Assembly: GCA_016946835.1 (NCBI GenBank)
Contig: JACVTC010000031.1
Location: 862,501 to 895,000 of the forward strand
Direction: 5' to 3'
DNA length: 32,500 nt
Source of the DNA: Neocallimastix lanati (nom. inval.)
Lineage: Eukaryota; Neocallimastigomycota; Neocallimastigomycetes; Neocallimastigales; Neocallimastigaceae
The translations under genes were made by a program, and so were the position numbers. The notes under the pieces were generated by a model. That model made no database searches. It worked only from the letters and a program-made list of their open reading frames with translations, and had not been told where the DNA came from. Shown here one piece after another: positions 11,400 to 22,090 of the stretch; position 1 is the stretch's first letter; the number at the start of each line of letters is the position of its first letter.

Positions 11400-11905
11400 A
11401 TGAAAACTGCAATATAAAATATATATGGGTCACCATAAGCATTTATAATGTATTTCACAATCACAATAGTTGCTAATTGACTATACCAGATCGATATTGA
11501 TTCCATATATCTTAATCTTTTAACAAAAGGGTAGTACCGAATGGTAAACCCTTAATAATCATTTGTGTGGAAATGTGGCTTGGACAAGGTCAGGGAACTT
11601 CCATACTTTAGTTAAGTTCCTCTCAGTTAACCAGATTTATTAATATATGAAATATATTATAATCCTTTGATCATCCTAAGTACGCAGAACCTTAACACAA
11701 ACGCCTGAGAAGAGTCCGAGACAATATGTAAATCAATACATACCATGGCAAGGGAACTTCTAACTTCATTTATGGGGAAAACCCAAGGTAGTGAGAAAAT
11801 ACCCCATATAAATTAAGAAGGCATGTGCAGGATCGATCAAGAAACCTTATGTGTGTTTACCCCCGAGCAATAACCACCTGAACAAAAACTGAAAAGACTA
11901 GATAT
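11400..11905. ncRNA. Candidate structured non-coding RNA, class unknown
   Basis: About 500 bp of clearly higher GC in a multi-kilobase AT desert, with stops in every frame. Non-crossing helices can be seen: AAGGGT/ACCCTT (11527-11532 with 11548-11553) enclosing TACC/GGTA; CTTGGAC/GTCCGAG (11579-11585 with 11714-11720, one G-U); inside that, GGGAACTT/AAGTTCCT (11593-11600 with 11614-11621); TATGTA/TACATA (11725-11730 with 11737-11742); and ATTTATGGGG/CCCCATATAAAT (11768-11777 with 11802-11813, one bulge). The plus-strand stretch near 11707-11722 (GAGAAGAGTCCGAG) resembles the RNase P CR-I core, but I could not find a convincing CR-V partner, so I do not name it. The strand is undetermined. Confidence 0.5.
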
Positions 11906-12586
11906 ATAAAATAAACTTATTTTCTAATTACCCTAACATAATTTTTTCTTTAAAAAGATTAGAAGAAAAAACTAGAAAATTTTCTATTGATAAAAACATT
12001 ATTAATAATGGATAAAATTCTAATAACCGATTTTTAACTAACTATTAATAAAAAAACAAAAAAAAAAAAAAAAAAAAAAAAATAAATTAGTAATAATGTA
12101 TGATATTATTAATTAATAAAATTAAATTAATAAAATTATTAATTAATAAAATTAAAATTATCAAATCAAAAAAAAAATATATATATATATATATATAGTA
12201 AATAGAAAATTTAATACCAATGAATTAAATAGAAAAATAAATGATAATTTATTAAATATAGATTAATGGTAGTAATAGTGATAATAAAATATAAAATACT
12301 GTAGTTGATAAAATGAAGCCCAATATAAAAATAGACAAAATAGTTATTTTCGAAAAGACTATTATGAATAGCGAATGGTATTAACAAAAATTAAAAAGAA
12401 TTTCATTATAATATATCTTTTAATTTAAAAATAAAATAAAATAAAATAAAATATATTATATTTTATTTTATTTTATATATATATTTAATCTAATATTAAT
12501 GTAATAATATAAATATAATTGATTATGTATTGATATTTATATAATGGTTAATAATAGCAATAAAAATAATAATAATAATAACATTT
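11906..12586. other. AT-rich spacer with a short open stretch
   Basis: Mostly A/T runs. A 24-codon ATG-to-TAA stretch at 12314-12385 has mixed codons (it ends in NSEWY) and is the only coding-like segment. It is too short to call a gene. Confidence 0.4.
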
Positions 12587-12658
12587 ATCTGTTACTACGT
12601 AGAAATGAGGATTGGTATTCATATATTCATATATCCACATTTAGTAACTACGAAACAG
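12587..12658. other. GC-richer hairpin island
   Basis: Nested pairing: TTACT/AGTAA (12592-12596 with 12643-12647), then AAATG/CATTT (12603-12607 with 12638-12642) and GGAT/ATCC (12609-12612 with 12633-12636) around a single A-A mismatch. A 6-nt bulge (ACGTAG) lies on the left arm. It sits alone among A/T runs and may be a small RNA locus or a transposon remnant. Confidence 0.4.
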
Positions 12659-12748
12659 AAAAAAACTAAAAAGTTAAAATAAAATAAAAAAAAAAAGAAA
12701 TTTAAAAAAATTTCGGATTATTTTAAAAAATATTAATATTCCATATAA

Positions 12749-12797
<49 letters not shown>

Positions 12798-13604
12798 CCA
12801 TATTCCATATTAATCTTTTTAATCCAATTTTTTTTTTTTCAATTATATATATAAATCTGTACTTAACATTCCATATTTGGTATCTATTAAATAATCTTAA
12901 CTTTCTCTTTGAATACTATAAAAAAAAATGAAAAAAATAAATAAAATATAAAATATAAAAATATAAAAATAAAATATAAAGTGAAAAATATAAAATATAA
13001 ATAAAATACAAAATAAAAAATAAAAAATAAAATAATAAATAATTAAAAATAAAATACTTTTATATATAAATTATATATAAAAATATTGGTTATTTAAATC
13101 AAATATTATTTTATAATAAAAACAAATGAATTTAATTACTTTATTTATGTTATTAATACATAAAATTAAATATATAAATGTAATTAATACATAAAAATTT
13201 TTTAAAACATTTATATATATTTTATTATAGTATATAGTTAAATAATATAATAAAATAAAATAAATTATTATTAATAAAAGATAAATGAAAGATAATGAAT
13301 TGTTGTAAATTATTTATATCTAGAAAATTAGTATTAAAAGATTAACTTTCAATTCATAGATATATATTGTTTTTTATGCAATTCTATCTAATAAAAAATA
13401 TACATTATATATATATATATACATTTTTTTTTCAATAATTAATAATATCTTTGTTTTTTAATAAATATTTAAATATATTATTATTTTTATTCTTAAAAAA
13501 TGATTTTAATATTATAAATAATTAAAAGTATTATAATTAAAGAAAAAAAACACCTAAAAGTATTATATAAAAAAAAAACTAATGATAAATTTTAATAAAA
13601 ATTA

Positions 13605-13650
<46 letters not shown>

Positions 13651-14486
13651 TGATAATATCAATAAAAATTATAATTAAAATTACAAAAAAACACCTAATA
13701 ATATTGATAAATATATTATTAAAATTTTTTTAAAAAAAAAAATAATAATAATAATTTTATTATTAATAAAAAGGTTTACCCAAAGGAATAATTATAATTT
13801 ACATAATTATAATTTACATAATTATAATAAAAATATTAAAGTTATATCGATTGTTCAAAGTAATAAGTAATTTTCATAAAGGTTTATACATATAAAAAGA
13901 TGTTCATAATAATATATTTTCATTAAATAAGGACTATTAAAGTCGTAAAACTTTAAATTTTAAAATTATTGAAATAAGCTAATTTTTATATTATTTAAAA
14001 TTTAACATCAAATTAATAATTATCATGTTATCCTTGACTATCATCACTTGCTTCATAAATAAATAATTATTATTTATAAAAAAAAAATTGTAATATTTAA
14101 TAATTAATAAAATTTATAACATAATTAATTGTATTATTTTTTTAAATAAATAAAAATTTACAGCAATATTACTTAAAAAGGTTTATAATATATATATAAT
14201 ACATCATTTTAATAAATTTGATTATATATATAATTTCATAGTATATCTATATTTTGTATTGTATACTATTAATTTTTCTTTATAAATTATAACTATGAAG
14301 TATAAAAAAAATATTAACACAATTCATAATTATTTAAAAAAAAATATAAAATAATTCATATTTCAAAGCAATGGTATAAATAAAAAAAAAAAAATTAAAA
14401 ATAAAATAGTACTACTAATAATGAATGATACATATAATTTCAATTCAATATAGCTTATTTTTAGAGTTCTTTTTATATTTTTATTT

Positions 14487-14524
<38 letters not shown>

Positions 14525-15693
14525 TGTATGTATTTAATATTTTTCATTCATTATTATTATTAAATTTTATCCTTTTAAATTTATTAAGTATTGCTTATTA
14601 TTAATAATTAATATACTTTAAAAGAAACTTAATTATTTTTTATCTTATAATTATTATTACATTTCATAATTATTTTTATTATTTATATTATATTATATTA
14701 TTAATACAAAATTTTAATTAACTTTTTTTTTTTAACTTAATAAATGGCATACTGTATTAACAATAGATTTAAAGTTTAAAAATTATTTTTTTATATTAAT
14801 TAATTTTAATTAAATTTTATAATATTTTTATTTTATTTTTTTTTGTCCTTTTTTTTTTTTAATTATTGATATTATTTTCTAATAATAAATTTATAAACTC
14901 TTGATGTCATAAGAAGTATAATCTAACTTTGTTCAAAAGTAAAACAATATTTAAAATATATTACTATTATATTATTATTATTATTATTATTATTATAAAC
15001 ATACAATGAATATAAATTCATATCATGATTTACATCATTACTACTTTTAATTTAATAATAATAATAATAATAAATATATAATAAATAAATAAATAAATAA
15101 TTATAATAGTAATAAAAAGAAAAAGAATAAACTTATTTTAAAGTTTTTATTAATAATAATATATATTTATTTGATAAAAAAAAATAAGCATATATATTTA
15201 TACATAATTTAGTACAATATAAAATATTATAATAAAATAAATATTCTATATTAAAAAAAGACCTCTTTTTTTTTAAAAAAAAAAAAAAAAAAATATTAAC
15301 ATCTATTTTCAATTCATGATATAAATATTATATATTATATATAAAAACTTTAATAATATTCATGAAAATAATATTTTATTTAATTATTAATTATATACTT
15401 TTTTGGTAGTTATACTTTTTATACTTTATAGAGTTTTAACTTTTATATGTAAAAAGCCAGATTTTAAAAATTATTATTTCCTATTTCCTATCTATTTCCT
15501 ATTAATGTTATTTTTAATTTTAAAATTTAGTTCTCTTTTATAACATTTTTTTTTTTTTTTTTTTTTTTATTTAATTTTTTAAAAAAAAAATAACATAAAA
15601 CAGAAGAATTGTATTTATTTTTATTTAATAAGTTATATATATATATATTTGTTTTTTAATATTTTTTTTTTAATAATAAAATATAAATAAAAA
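12659..15693. other. AT-rich spacer upstream of cofilin
   Basis: No gene seen in about 3 kb. It contains long A runs (12750-12792, 13611-13648 and 14488-14519), a 15-bp tandem near 13787-13826 and (ATT)n near 14968-14996. The last few hundred bases must hold the cofilin promoter; no individual element is convincing. Confidence 0.6.
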
Positions 15694-16750
15694 ATGGTAA
15701 GTCTCTAATAATATTATTAAAAAATTAGAGAAAAAAAAAAAAAAAAAAAAAAAAAAAAGCAGAGGAAGATAAATTAAAATGAAAAAGTTCCAATAAAAAT
15801 AAAAATAATAATAATAATAAATTTATTAAATGAAAATAAAAAAGAAGAAATTTAAAAAACTATTAATATTTGAATAACAACTTTTTATGAGTAATAAACA
15901 ATATATATATAAATTTTTTTAAAGAGAATAGAAATATTAAATATACACCAAAATAAACACGTAGAAATATTGAAGAATAATAAATATTTATATATTATAA
16001 CAAATATTTATATATTATAACAAATCATATATATATATATAAAGATATTTATAATTTGTTTTAAAATAAAATAAAAAGAAAGCAAATTTATACAATTTAT
16101 AAATGAAAATATATAAAATATGTAGATGAAACAGAAAAGAAAAAAGTCAATTTTTAATTAGAATTAAAAAATATATATATATATATATATATTTAAAGTG
16201 AAGTGATATTTTGCTTCTTTTTTCAAATAATATAGATAATAATAAGAAGAAATAAAATAAAGAAAAAATTGTTTTGTTAATAGATATATTATTAAATTAT
16301 ATACTCTAAAAATAATAATAATAATAATAACAGGCTACAGGTGTTAGTGTTAACAGTAACTGCTATGATGTATATCAAGAATTGAAACTTAGAAAGAAGA
16401 ATAAATTCATTATCTTTAAGATCTCAGATGATCTTACTGAAATTGTAGTTGATAAGTATTCTGAAAGTCCAGATTATGATGAATTTGTCTCTAGTCTTCC
16501 ATCAGATAAATGCCGTTTTGCTGTCTATGATTTTGAATATGAAATTCCAAATGAAGGTACGCGTGATAAGATTCTTTTCTACATCTGGTCACCAGATAAT
16601 GCCAAAATTAAAGATAAGATGATGTTTGCTGCTAGTAAAGAATACCTTCGAAAGAAGTTAGATGGTATCTTTACTGAAATTCAATGTACTGACTTATCCG
16701 AAATATCACATGATACCGTTTTAGATAAGGTTTTAAGAATGACTGGTTAA
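15694..16750 (+). CDS. Cofilin / actin-depolymerizing factor (ADF-H protein)
   Basis: Exon 1 is the ATG alone (15694-15696); exon 2 is 16334-16750, giving 139 residues, close to the ~143 of yeast cofilin. It consists of a single ADF-homology domain. Visible family features: LKLRKKNKFIIFKI near the N-terminus, LPSDKCRFAVYDFEYE, the actin-binding long helix region WSPDNAKIKDKMMFAASKEYL, and the C-terminal DLSEISHDTVLDKV. These match fungal cofilins more closely than amoebozoan ones. Cofilins bind ADP-actin, sever filaments and speed turnover in the cytoplasm. The start is set by splicing: the intron has GTAAGT and AACAG ends, phase 0. Residue 3 is Thr, where the animal family has its regulatory Ser3. 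Confidence 0.97.
15697..16333 (+). other. Cofilin intron 1, directly after the start codon
   Basis: It runs from GTAAGTCTCT to AATAACAG, 637 bp, phase 0. It contains an A-run near 15731-15758, a 21-bp tandem (ATATTTATATATTATAACAA) near 15985-16025, and a (TAA)n tract abutting the acceptor. Fungal cofilin genes often carry an intron at or near the start codon. Confidence 0.9.
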
Positions 16751-16813
16751 TTTTTAAATTAAACAACAAAAAGAAAATCTTGTATTATACACATATTAAT
16801 ATATAAATATATA

Positions 16814-16855
<42 letters not shown>

Positions 16856-17166
16856 AAAAAAAATTTTTTTTTTAATAATTTTTAATAATTATTTTAATAT
16901 TATTTAAATTAATAGTTAAAAAATATATATATTAAAAAAAATGATAATAACTTGTAATTATTGAAAAAAAAAAAAAAAAAAAGTTATAGTAATAATAATA
17001 AGAAAAATAATAATAATAATAATAATAATAAATTAAAAAAATTATTTAAAAATTAAAAAAATGTTTTAGTAAAAGAAAAACAAATAAAAAAAAGAACTTT
17101 TTTTTTATTTTTATTTTTATTTAAAAGCAAAATCAAAACCTTTTTAGATAAATTATTTTTTAATAT

Positions 17167-17212
<46 letters not shown>

Positions 17213-17263
17213 ATAATATTATGAGAATTAAAATATTCTTTCATTTATTTTCTTATTGTTATA
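16751..17263. other. Cofilin 3' flank, AT-rich
   Basis: It contains the cofilin 3' UTR, an A-run near 16819-16853, (TAA)n near 17005-17031 and a T-run near 17168-17208. The minus-strand frame through the T-run is a poly-Lys artefact. No gene seen. Confidence 0.65.
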
Positions 17264-17350
17264 GAGAAAATAGTAATTCCTCGATTGGAACATTGGTTCT
17301 CTAATTGCTATCTTTTCCGTAAATTTCGTATGAAATATTTTTTTGGTTAT
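17264..17350 (+). pseudogene. Exon-like coding fragment or hairpin RNA
   Basis: After an acceptor-like TTGTTATAG, the plus strand reads KIVIPRLEHWFSNCYLF and on to a TGA near 17350. Codon content is varied, unlike the flanks. A GTAAAT donor at 17319 could end the exon early. The same bases form a strong hairpin (GAAAATAGTAATT at 17266-17278 with AATTGCTATCTTTTC at 17303-17317, 2-nt bulge; inner GAAC/GTTC), followed by ATTTC/GAAAT and a T run. The minus strand is also open. I cannot decide between an orphan exon, linked to the ankyrin-like fragment just downstream, and a small structured RNA. Confidence 0.35.
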
Positions 17351-17450
17351 TGAAATTCTTTGTGAAAAAAATTTTTTTTTTTTTTTTTGTAATTACCAAA
17401 TATTGTACAATATCAAATAGTAATGTAAACACGGCTGTCAAAGTACAGAT

Positions 17451-17775
17451 ATGAATAATATAGAATCAAGTACTGATTCTGATAGTAGTAGAAACAAAGT
17501 GTATAATATTAATAATAATAACGTTAAGAATAATATTGTTAAATAAGAGTAATAATATTAATAATGAAAATATATTAAAATATAGTATTACTTTTAATCG
17601 CGAAGATATATTAGAAAATTTGTTTATTAATAATTTAAATAATTCTGAAAATAAAATTGAAAATTGTACTCTTTGGAAATTTGCTAAACAAAAAAATAAT
17701 TCTAAAATGAATAAATACTTAATACAGACAAAGAAAAGATATAGGAATAATAATATTAGTAATAGTGAAAAATAA
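17451..17775 (+). pseudogene. Frameshifted ankyrin-repeat-like fragment
   Basis: An ATG at 17451 opens 31 codons (Ser/Asn-rich, MNNIESSTDSDSSRNK...) ending at 17546. A second frame, shifted by +1 and without an ATG, continues to 17775. It contains ILKYSITFNREDILENLF and TLWKFAKQKNNSKMNKYLI, which resemble ankyrin repeat helices (compare the generic TPL..A...N..I..YLI pattern). No intron of realistic size joins the two frames. Best read as a decayed fragment of an Asn-rich ankyrin protein; the family assignment is tentative. Confidence 0.4.
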
Positions 17776-17869
17776 TAGTATCATTACTAATAATGTAGTG
17801 AATAGGCTAATTGATGAAAATTTGTGTTAATATTAGTAATTTACTACATAATGAATGTATAAATATATA

Positions 17870-17932
17870 TGTGACGTGGTACCGAGTATATTAACTTCCA
17901 TCTTGGTGGAAAAGGTGCAAACATTATTAATT

Positions 17933-17970
<38 letters not shown>

Positions 17971-18297
17971 AATATTTTGTATAATAACCAAATCATTTCT
18001 GGTTAATTAATCTAAAGAATGCCATTTCTGGTGCGATCTGAGGCTCCCTTTACAGAAAATTATACCTAGTGCTAGTATTCGACAAGGACTGCTATTTCGA
18101 CAGTATATACGTAAATTAACCAGGAACGTCAACTCTGAAAACACAATAAAGACACGCTTGCAAGGCCAATGCCTCCGAAGGAGAAGATCATAATTTCTTT
18201 CAGATAATTAATTCAAACCCTAATCTGGAATAAGAACACCTTTTTAACAGAGATCTTATAATCTGAAGGCGAGATTCATTGCCTATGAACTTTTTTT
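17870..18297. ncRNA. Second candidate structured non-coding RNA, ending in a T7 tract
   Basis: A GC-richer island with frequent stops in all frames, interrupted by an A28 tract (17941-17968). Helices seen: TTCCA/TGGAA (17896-17900 with 17907-17911); a perfect 10-bp domain-closing stem CTGGTTAATT/AATTAACCAG (17999-18008 with 18114-18123), which encloses TTTCTG/CAGAAA (18025-18030 with 18053-18058); CTCC/GGAG with a GAA loop (18173-18183); and TTTCAGAT/ATCTGGAA (18198-18205 with 18223-18230, one G-U). The T7 at 18291-18297 would suit a Pol III terminator if the transcript is on the plus strand. I match it to no known family; the most compact unit would be about 17990-18297. Confidence 0.5.
18291..18297 (+). 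terminator. Possible Pol III terminator (T7)
   Basis: The tract TTTTTTT directly follows GCCTATGAAC, the end of the second structured island. T runs are common in this genome, so alone it is weak; its position at the edge of the island is the only support. Confidence 0.25.
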
Positions 18298-18425
18298 CTA
18301 AATTTATTTAATACACTTTATTTTGAATATTATTTTTTATTTCACATTACTATTTTAAATATTATTATGTTTAAATTAGACAAATAATATATATATATAT
18401 ATATATTATTAATTGTGCGTTTTTT

Positions 18426-18478
<53 letters not shown>

Positions 18479-20266
18479 CATGTAATTAATAGATATATAA
18501 AAAAAACTTAAAGTAGGCAATAATTGCCGTTAGCTGTTAAAAAAAAAAAACTTTTCCTAAATTTTTATATCACAAAAATAGTATTAATAATAATAATTCA
18601 CTTTCATCAATCAAGTCTTAACGGAAGTTAAAGGATTTAAATAATAATAAAAATAAAATAAAATAAAATAAAATAAAATTAGAAGGAATATTTATATACA
18701 ATATAAAAATATAAGAATTAAAAAATAAAAAAATTAAAAAAAAAAAATTTTTTTTTTCTTTTAATGAATTTTCCATAAATTCTTTTATTCATAAATTAAT
18801 CCATGTTCCCCATGGGATAAACCAAATAATAAAAAAAAATTTTTTTTTTTCTTTTTAAATTAATGTGCTATATAGATAATTGATAAAATAATTTTTTTTT
18901 AAATAAAAGTCAACTAATTTGTTTCTACAGATAATTTATTGTTCCTAATTGTTATTCAAAAGTTCCTTATAATATATATGGAATAACAGACTTTTTTAGA
19001 ATTGAATATATGACTTTTTTTTTTTTTTTCAATTATTTTCTGTTTAGAAAAATAGATTAAAGTTAAAAATAAAATATATAATTATTTTTATATAAACTTG
19101 TTTTTTATATATTTAACAAAAAAAAAATTCAAATTAATGGTGATGTCAGCAATGAATAATTATTCAGAATAATTATAAAATATAATAAATATTAACAACA
19201 CTAAAAAAAAAAGTAATAGTGGTAATATTAAAAAACAAATTCTAAACCTACTTACATACAATCATTTATGATCCATTATATTTACCTGTTTAAATATAAT
19301 ATAATGTATTATTGTGGTAAATTTTAATATACAAAATCAAATACACTTAAATGAACTACCATAAAAAAAAAAAAAAAAAAGTTTAATATAATTTAAATAT
19401 TGTGAATGTTAAGTTTTATTAAGTCAAACTTTTTTTTTTTATCTTTTTTTTTATAATAATAACATAAAAAAAAAATTTTTTTTTTTTTTATTTTTCAATA
19501 TATGCTTAATAAGTTCTAAACTTATATATCAAAACTCGAATATAGTATAATATTTTAAAAAAATTATATAATTTATATAATTTAATAAAATAAATTAAAA
19601 TAAATATATATATATTATTATAATATTTAAAAATATTTAAAATTTAATATAACATTTTAAAAAATTTATATGATAAAATAAAAAAAAAAAATAGAAATAA
19701 AACAGTTTTTTTTTTTATTTCATAATTAAAAAAAAATTTATAATTATTATAAATATATACTTTTGGTATAACAATTTATATTAAATACTAAATGCTATTA
19801 TCTTAAATGTATATTATTTTATCACATACTATAAAATGTTTTAAATTTAATAATTAAATTTACAATACTTCATAATTCAATTTGGTATTTCTATTTGTTA
19901 ATGAATATAAATTTAATAATATATATATGATTTATGTTTAAATTTTTGGAAATCAAACTTCTTTCTTTTAGATAATATATTAGTAATAATAATAATATTA
20001 ATAGTATAATAATAATATATTCTTATTTTTATTTTTAATAATATGACTTTGGTACAACTAAATATAAATGAATAAATAAATTAGATATTTTAGATATTTT
20101 TTTTAATGAAAATTATTAAAAAAAAAAAAAAAATTATATGAATATAAGAAATTTTCAAATAACTCTAATATAAATAATATAAATTAAAAAATTATTTATT
20201 AATGATACAAATTTAATAAAGCATTTGCCTAAATTTTTAGTAAAATAAACTTTCTGTTATAATAAT

Positions 20267-20303
<37 letters not shown>

Positions 20304-21691
20304 GTAATAAAATGGAAAAACATAAAACAAAAAAAAAAAATCAAGAAATAGATTTTATATCAATAATTTTAATAGCATATGAATAATAATTTTGCTTATT
20401 TTAATTATATATAATTATATATAATTATATATTCATTCAAGAAGTATTTTTTAATAAGAAAATATTTTTAAAATATTTTTTTTTAAGAAGAGCTCTAATT
20501 ATTTAATGTTTAAAATGGAAAAAATATTTATTAAATTATTTACTATTTATATTAAATTATTTGTTATTTTGATTTAATTATTTATTTAAATATTTATTCT
20601 GAATAAATCAACATTAATTATTCAGTTTTTTTATTTATTATGCATATTTAATAACTTATTATTTATTTATAATTGTATTATAAAATATTAAAAAAATTAT
20701 GGCGTTATATTAAAACAATATAAAAGCCACATTAATAAATACAACCTTCCGAAATACATTACATTCTATAAAATGATATATAAATGAAATATAATACTTT
20801 ATATATTTATATATATTTATAATTATATATTTATATTTTTATTTTATTTTATTTTATTTTTTTTTGTATTTTTTTTTTTTTTTAAAAAAAAAGGAGGAAA
20901 GCTTTTGCTATTAAGCATTTTGATTTGTTCAATTAATTTTATATATATTTATATTTAAGTTAACTTTTTTTTTTTTAAAAAAAAAAAAGAAAAAAAGAGT
21001 AAAAAAAAAAAGTACAATATATTATTTAATTAAATTTGTACTTTTTTTTTTTTTTTTTTTTTTTAAATAATATATTATTTAAATTTTTATTTTCCAACTT
21101 TACTTCTTAAGATATATAAAACTTTATTATTTATTCTTTTAAGTCATGACTGGTTTTATTTTTATTTTTATTTTTTTTATTTTTTTTATTTTTTTCATTT
21201 TATTTTATATTTATATTAAATATAAAAAAAGAATTACAGATTTATATTTGATACTTATGATTATTTGCTATAACACAATAAATACATATTTTTATTTTTT
21301 CATAGATAATTCCTATTTAACATTAATTTAAATATAAATATAAATTTAGTTTAATTTTTAAATGTCTTAATATGATTCCAAAAACCATTTTGTCAAAATG
21401 GAATATTTAAATATCTAAGTACTTAATAAAAAAGTCCTCATCATTTATAAGTAATAATAGAATTAAATTATATAATAAATTATTATTTAATTAATAGGGT
21501 TATTATAAAAAATAAATTTTTTAAAATTATAAAATTTTACACTACTATATACTTCAGTAACCTAAAACATGATAAATGAATGTTTCTATTCTAAAAGTAA
21601 AATTGCTTCATCTTAAATTATTTTACTTTTAACTTAAATTCTTAATATTTTATTCAAAATTTCATGGTCTAATTAAAAGATTATTTTATCC

Positions 21692-21741
<50 letters not shown>

Positions 21742-21894
21742 TTTTTTTTTCCTTATTAAATTATTTAATTATATATAATAAAGTTGATCAATCATAAAAA
21801 AAAAAACTTCATAAATTTAACTACCTTTAATTATTTTATGTTTTATAGTTTTTTTTTTTTATTATATTAATATTAAATATTATTAATTCTTTAT
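18298..21894. other. AT-rich spacer, no gene seen
   Basis: It holds an A46 run near 18431-18476, (AAAAT)n near 18651-18678, (TAA)n near 20265-20303 and a 17-bp A/T-GTACAA hairpin at 21001-21052. A plus-strand frame at 21146-21331 is rich in Phe/Ile/Tyr from T runs and has no coding character. Small patches with some GC (18510-18625 and 18770-18830) show no open frame or clear fold. Confidence 0.6.
21001..21052. repeat. Long A/T-flanked hairpin (A11-GTACAA / TTGTAC-T11)
   Basis: A11 plus GTACAA (21001-21017) is followed by an 18-bp AT loop and TTGTAC plus a long T run (from 21036). The potential stem is 17 bp and symmetric on both strands. It resembles a bidirectional poly-A/poly-T boundary, with no gene end beside it. 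Confidence 0.6.
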
Positions 21895-22090
21895 AAATAA
21901 TAAATAATAAATAAAAAATAATTAAATAATAAATAATAAATTATAAATAACAAAAAATAAATAACAAAAAATAAATAACAAAAAATAAATAAATATTAAA
22001 TAAATAAAAATTAATAATATATAATAAATAATAAATAATAAATAATAAATTAATAATAAATAATAAATAATTGAATAGTATATAATAAAT
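21895..22090. repeat. (AAATAAT)n satellite, block 5, degenerate
   Basis: 7-bp units in the A-rich-on-top orientation, interrupted by a run of AACAAAAAATAAAT variants near 21948-21988. Confidence 0.9.

Noticed and set aside
11400-11905. Firm call of RNase P RNA
   Set aside because: The CR-I-like motif lacks a downstream CR-V partner and the 5' part is too long for the usual P1-P3 layout.
17053-17244. Minus-strand 63-codon Lys-rich frame
   Set aside because: It runs through a T homopolymer (poly-Lys) and has no coding features.
17281-17345. U6 snRNA, because of TTGGAAC and an AAATTTCGT...T7 end
   Set aside because: The invariant ACAGAGA and AGC cores are absent.
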